The notes beneath the pieces are model-generated. The model ran no database searches, had not been told where the DNA came from, and worked only from the letters and a program-made list of their open reading frames with translations. Position numbers and translations under genes: made by a program. From CAKAHY01 sp041848045 (GTDB taxonomy: Bacteria > Bacillota > Clostridia > Lachnospirales > Lachnospiraceae), in assembly GCA_041848045.1 (NCBI GenBank), contig JBGZHY010000132.1, positions 1 to 18,199 of the forward strand: 18,199 nucleotides of DNA, in the 5' to 3' direction. Shown here piece after piece: positions 15,448-18,199 of this stretch; position 1 is the first letter of the stretch, and the number at the start of each line of letters is the position of its first letter.

Positions 15448-15475
15448 AAAGCCAAGGAGCCTTGTCCTTGGCTTT
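15448..15475 (-). terminator. Perfect 11-bp hairpin between kinase-like gene and aldolase
   Basis: AAAGCCAAGGA and TCCTTGGCTTT form a perfect 11-bp stem around a six-base loop, 8 bp after the kinase-like gene's stop and just before the aldolase ribosome site. On the minus strand it is followed by ATAAATAAGG, not a U-run, so it may be a weak terminator, a 3'-end stabiliser or a processing site. On the plus strand it is followed by GGATTTTT, but no plus-strand gene ends here. Confidence 0.5.
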
Positions 15476-15483
15476 GGATTTTT

Positions 15484-16137
15484 CTAATTCTCCTGTGACT
15501 TTGCGGACTGCCTTGCTTTTTTGATATCCAGATAGGCGCGAATCAACTGCACCGCCCCCTCTATGCCCAGATGGCTGGAATTGATGCAAAGATCATAGCC
15601 CTTGGCTTCGCTCCAGCGCTTGCTGGAATAATAATTATAATAGCTTGCTCTTCTCTTGTCCGTCTTAATCATTAAATCTCTGGCCTTTTCCTTAGGAAGA
15701 TTCTGCATTTCCATAATCCTTTGGACTTTATCCGCCTCGTCCGCCGTAATGAACACACTGACCAAATCCTCATCCCCCTCCAGGGCATAATCTGCACAGC
15801 GTCCTACGATGATACAGCTTTCTTCCTTTGCCAGTCTTTTGATGGCCTCAAACTGCGCTAAAAATATTTTATGGTTAATCGGCATATCTAAATGGCCGCT
15901 TGTTGCATATCCCATGGAATAGCTGTCCATAATCAGAGAGTATAAAAAACTGGAGCTGGGTCTTTCGTCATGGGCCTTAAATAAATCCTCGCACAATCCG
16001 CTTTGCTTGGCAGCCAAAGTCAGGAGCTCCTTGTCATAACAATTCACACCCAATTCCTTTGCCAGCTTTTCGCCGATCAGCTTGCCGCCGCTGCCGCACT
16101 CCCGCCCGATGGTAATAATAAATCTTCCCTTGTTCAT
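15484..16137 (-). CDS. Cytidylate-kinase-like P-loop protein
   Basis: Member of the cytidylate-kinase-like family (AAA/NMP-kinase fold), common in Clostridia and distinct from canonical Cmk; the phosphorylated substrate is not known to me. The protein opens with ITIGRECGSGGKLIGEKLAKEL, a variant P-loop, then CYDKELL and IIVGRCADYAL (strand plus arginine), FITADEADKVQRI, and a lid-like DLMIKTDKRRASYYNYY with several basic residues. Length 217. An in-frame ATG at 16143 exists but lies only one base after AGGAGG; the ATG at 16137 has the ideal 7-nt spacing and is chosen. It has its own promoter in the gap after the pseudouridine synthase gene. A stress, second-messenger or uptake role cannot be told from sequence. 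Confidence 0.9.
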   Translation of the reverse strand: MNKGRFIITIGRECGSGGKLIGEKLAKELGVNCYDKELLTLAAKQSGLCEDLFKAHDERPSSSFLYSLIMDSYSMGYATSGHLDMPINHKIFLAQFEAIKRLAKEESCIIVGRCADYALEGDEDLVSVFITADEADKVQRIMEMQNLPKEKARDLMIKTDKRRASYYNYYSSKRWSEAKGYDLCINSSHLGIEGAVQLIRAYLDIKKARQSAKSQEN

Positions 16138-16175
16138 ATCCATACCTCCTCAAAGAAAACGCAAGCTTTTAAGTA

Positions 16176-16203
16176 ATTATATCAAAAAAAGCAAAAAAGT
16201 AAA
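16176..16203 (-). promoter_or_regulatory. Probable sigma-A promoter of the cytidylate-kinase-like gene
   Basis: A perfect -10 TATAAT (16181-16176) lies 16 bp after TTTACT (16203-16198), a 4/6 match to the -35 consensus. The spacer is almost pure T with a single GC step. It sits 39 bp upstream of the chosen start. Confidence 0.6.
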
Positions 16204-16206
16204 TGA

Positions 16207-17118
16207 TTATTTTGGTAATTTTTGCAGAAGTTTTTCGAAATATTCCGGTAATTCGCTTTTGAAGAGCATATATTGACGGCTTCTCGGATGCAGGAAGCCC
16301 AAGGTCATGGCATGAAGGCACTGACCTTGCAGATGAAACTTTTCCTTATAAGTCGAGTATAAAGGATCTCCCAGCAAAGGATGCCCCAGGCTTGCCATAT
16401 GAACCCGGATTTGATGGGTTCTTCCCGTTTCCAGCCGACATTCCACATAAGTATAAGAAGCAAAGCGCTCCAACACCTTATAATGGGTAATGGCCTCCCT
16501 CCCCTGCGAATCCACGCACATTTTTTTTCTGTCCTGTCTGCTTCTTCCAATCGGCGCGCAAATCACGCCCTCTTCCTGCCCCAATCTGCCGTGTACCAAA
16601 GCCCGGTAAGCTCTGGTAATGCTGTGTTCTTTCAACTGTGCGGCAATACACTCATGGGCAAGATCATTTTTACAAGCCACCAGAAGTCCTGTAGTATCCT
16701 TGTCGATACGATGGACAATTCCGGGTCTTAAAATGCCGTTGATGCCGGACAGATCTTCCCTGCAGTGGTACAGCAAGGCATTGACCAGAGTCCCCGTATA
16801 ATGTCCCGGCGCAGGATGCACCACCATATCCTTGCCCTTATTCACCACAACCAAGTCCCCATCCTCATATATGATGGAAAGCGGAATATTTTCCGGTAAA
16901 ATATCCGGCAGCACATTTTCCGGAATATCCAGCCGCAGGACATCTCCTTCCTTGACGATATAATTTGCCTTAACTTCCCTGCCGTTTACCGACAGAGCTT
17001 TTTCCTTGATCAATTTTTGCAGATACGACCTGGATTTATCGGGGATATGCAGTGCCAGAAAAGAATCGATGCGGACGGCTTCATCATGCTCCGTTACCTG
17101 CAGCATCACTTGTTTCAT
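16207..17118 (-). CDS. RluD-type 23S rRNA pseudouridine synthase (RluA family)
   Basis: Converts specific uridines of large-subunit rRNA to pseudouridine. 303 residues: N-terminal S4 RNA-binding domain at about 16-75 (RIDSFLALHIPDKSRSYLQKLIKEKALSVNGREVKANYIVKEGD), then the catalytic domain with HRIDKDTTGLLV and catalytic D139, the same number as in E. coli RluD, and GRTHQIRVHMASLGHPLLGDPLY. The ATG overlaps the lspA stop as ATGA, so it is translationally coupled. The lspA-rluD order is a standard Firmicutes and proteobacterial arrangement. Which uridines it modifies (RluD, RluC or YlyB type) is not certain, so no symbol is given. Confidence 0.93.
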   Translation of the reverse strand: MKQVMLQVTEHDEAVRIDSFLALHIPDKSRSYLQKLIKEKALSVNGREVKANYIVKEGDVLRLDIPENVLPDILPENIPLSIIYEDGDLVVVNKGKDMVVHPAPGHYTGTLVNALLYHCREDLSGINGILRPGIVHRIDKDTTGLLVACKNDLAHECIAAQLKEHSITRAYRALVHGRLGQEEGVICAPIGRSRQDRKKMCVDSQGREAITHYKVLERFASYTYVECRLETGRTHQIRVHMASLGHPLLGDPLYSTYKEKFHLQGQCLHAMTLGFLHPRSRQYMLFKSELPEYFEKLLQKLPK

Positions 17119-17633
17119 CTTTTCTTTTCTCCGTCCCTTTCAAAAGATAAAAATGCCACCTCTTCCTCTTTATAATAAAAAAGAAGAAGATAGACCACAA
17201 AGGCAGCCGAACAGCTGACATAAATATCCGCGATATTGAAAATCGGAAAGTCGATGGGTTTAAAATAAATGAAATCCACCACAAAGCCTCTGCTCATTCT
17301 GTCGATAATATTGCCCAAAGCTCCGGAGAAAATCAGAGTGAAGGCGCACAGCAAAGGCAACATGCGCTTTTTTTGCGGCATAATGTATACCGCCCGTACA
17401 ATTAAACTGCAAACCAGAGCCGCCATCAAAAAGAACAGCCAGGTCTTTCCTTGTAAAATACCGAAAGCCGCCCCTCTGTTCTCGGCATATACCAATTCCA
17501 GAATCTCCGGTATCAGCGGGTAGCCGCCGTTTCCCCGCAAATGGGCAAAGGCCAGCATCTTTGTGTATTGGTCGAGGGCTACGGCAAGCAGGGCAAGAAC
17601 CGTAAACAATATCAATCTGTTTTTTCTATTCAC
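17115..17633 (-). CDS. lspA: Lipoprotein signal peptidase (signal peptidase II)
   Basis: Membrane aspartyl protease that removes signal peptides from prolipoproteins after lipidation; it would process both binding lipoproteins in this window. 172 residues with four hydrophobic segments (about 8-27, 65-86, 94-112, 134-156). Family motifs: VALDQYTK, ENRGAAFGI, GALGNIIDRMSRGFVVDFIYF and FNIADIYV, with catalytic aspartates D120 (VVDF) and D136 (NIAD). Translation begins with GTG at 17633, supported by AAGGAG eight bases upstream, and overlaps the end of aroB by 8 bp. Confidence 0.97.
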   Translation of the reverse strand: MNRKNRLILFTVLALLAVALDQYTKMLAFAHLRGNGGYPLIPEILELVYAENRGAAFGILQGKTWLFFLMAALVCSLIVRAVYIMPQKKRMLPLLCAFTLIFSGALGNIIDRMSRGFVVDFIYFKPIDFPIFNIADIYVSCSAAFVVYLLLFYYKEEEVAFLSFERDGEKKR

Positions 17634-18199
17634 CTTTTATACTCCTTAATGACGCTCTCATTTCTGCCGGTGTGACGCTTTTGTCGATATAAGCCTCGCC
17701 TATTTCCCGCAGAAGAATAAATTTTATTTGTCCGGCTTCCATTTTTTTATCATTTTGTGTGTACGTCAACAGGACATCTTCCGATATCTCCTCCAAACAA
17801 AGAGGCAGGGAAAAATACGCAAGTATTTCTTTGCACTCCTCCATTTTTTCCGGAGAAAGCCCTTTTCTGTCCACGGAAAGCTGCAGGGCGCAAATCATAC
17901 CCAAAGCAACACAGGCGCCGTGACTCATGCCAAACTCCATATGCTTTTCAATGGCATGCCCCAAGGTATGCCCGAAATTCAATATCCCCCGCAGTCCTTC
18001 TTCCTTCGGATCCAGCTCCACCACTTCAGCTTTAATCTTATCCGAAACCAGCACCAGCTCTGTCAGAACATCCTTATCCCTGGCTTTTATCTTTTCTTTA
18101 TTTTGCCGGATAAAGTCATAATAGCCCTTATCCCGAATCAGGGCGTGCTTGATTACCTCCGCCATACCGGAGGCATATTCCGCATCCGGCAAAGTCTGC
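17626..18199 (-). CDS. aroB: 3-dehydroquinate synthase, C-terminal part (5' end outside window)
   Basis: NAD- and metal-dependent enzyme of the shikimate pathway converting DAHP to 3-dehydroquinate. About 190 C-terminal residues are visible; the frame is open at the right edge and the true start lies outside. Visible family marks are TLPDAEYASGMAEVIKHALI (metal-binding glutamate in AEVIK), the NFGHTLGHAIE metal-binding histidines, and SHGACVALGM, where most relatives have HGEAVAxGM. The stop overlaps lspA by 8 bp, making aroB-lspA-rluD one unit. Confidence 0.95.
   Translation of the reverse strand, partial: QTLPDAEYASGMAEVIKHALIRDKGYYDFIRQNKEKIKARDKDVLTELVLVSDKIKAEVVELDPKEEGLRGILNFGHTLGHAIEKHMEFGMSHGACVALGMICALQLSVDRKGLSPEKMEECKEILAYFSLPLCLEEISEDVLLTYTQNDKKMEAGQIKFILLREIGEAYIDKSVTPAEMRASLRSIKGE

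Noticed and set aside
1..18199. Mobile elements, prophage, CRISPR arrays, tRNA or rRNA genes
   Set aside because: No transposase or integrase motifs, no regularly spaced repeats and no recognisable RNA genes on either strand by reading.

Overview
The window holds 17 protein-coding genes, all on the minus strand, so transcription runs from high to low coordinates. Moderate base composition, strong GGAGG ribosome sites, lipobox-type solute-binding proteins, a YesM/YesN-type two-component pair and the aroB-lspA-rluD and dapA-dapB orders point to a low-to-mid GC Clostridia, most likely a Lachnospiraceae-like anaerobe. That placement comes from gene style only; no rRNA or other phylogenetic marker is present. 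I see no RNA genes, insertion sequences, phage genes or CRISPR arrays.

Right part (about 13058-18199) is housekeeping: the 3' part of aroB (3-dehydroquinate synthase), lspA (signal peptidase II) and an RluD-type pseudouridine synthase overlap as one unit. A cytidylate-kinase-like gene follows with its own promoter, then a KDPG/KHG aldolase behind a hairpin, then dapA-dapB (first two steps of the diaminopimelate/lysine branch). dapA has a clear extended -10 promoter whose -35 box overlaps the aldolase stop codon. An intrinsic terminator follows dapB.

Left part (1-12985) reads as one carbohydrate-uptake locus. It opens with a regulatory set: YesM-like sensor histidine kinase, compact REC-AraC response regulator, and a lipoprotein solute-binding protein joined to them with almost no spacing. 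After a 169-bp gap with a possible promoter comes a CUT1 ABC importer (solute-binding lipoprotein and two permeases, no ATPase), then a Gfo/Idh/MocA protein with strong GH109-like signatures, then a GH95 glycosidase, an M18 aminopeptidase and a YqhD-type iron alcohol dehydrogenase that runs off the left edge. Both putative glycosidases lack signal peptides, so the locus appears to import intact oligosaccharides and degrade them in the cytoplasm.

The most interesting reading is that the GH109-like and GH95 enzymes act in turn on an imported glycan carrying alpha-GalNAc and alpha-L-fucose (or alpha-L-galactose), for example blood-group-A-like oligosaccharides. Two RNA hairpins divide the locus: one between the binding protein and the permeases, and a 13-bp stem terminator formed around the stop codon of the GH109-like gene, just before GH95. 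They probably set steep expression steps along the operon. The substrate is inference and not shown by the sequence.
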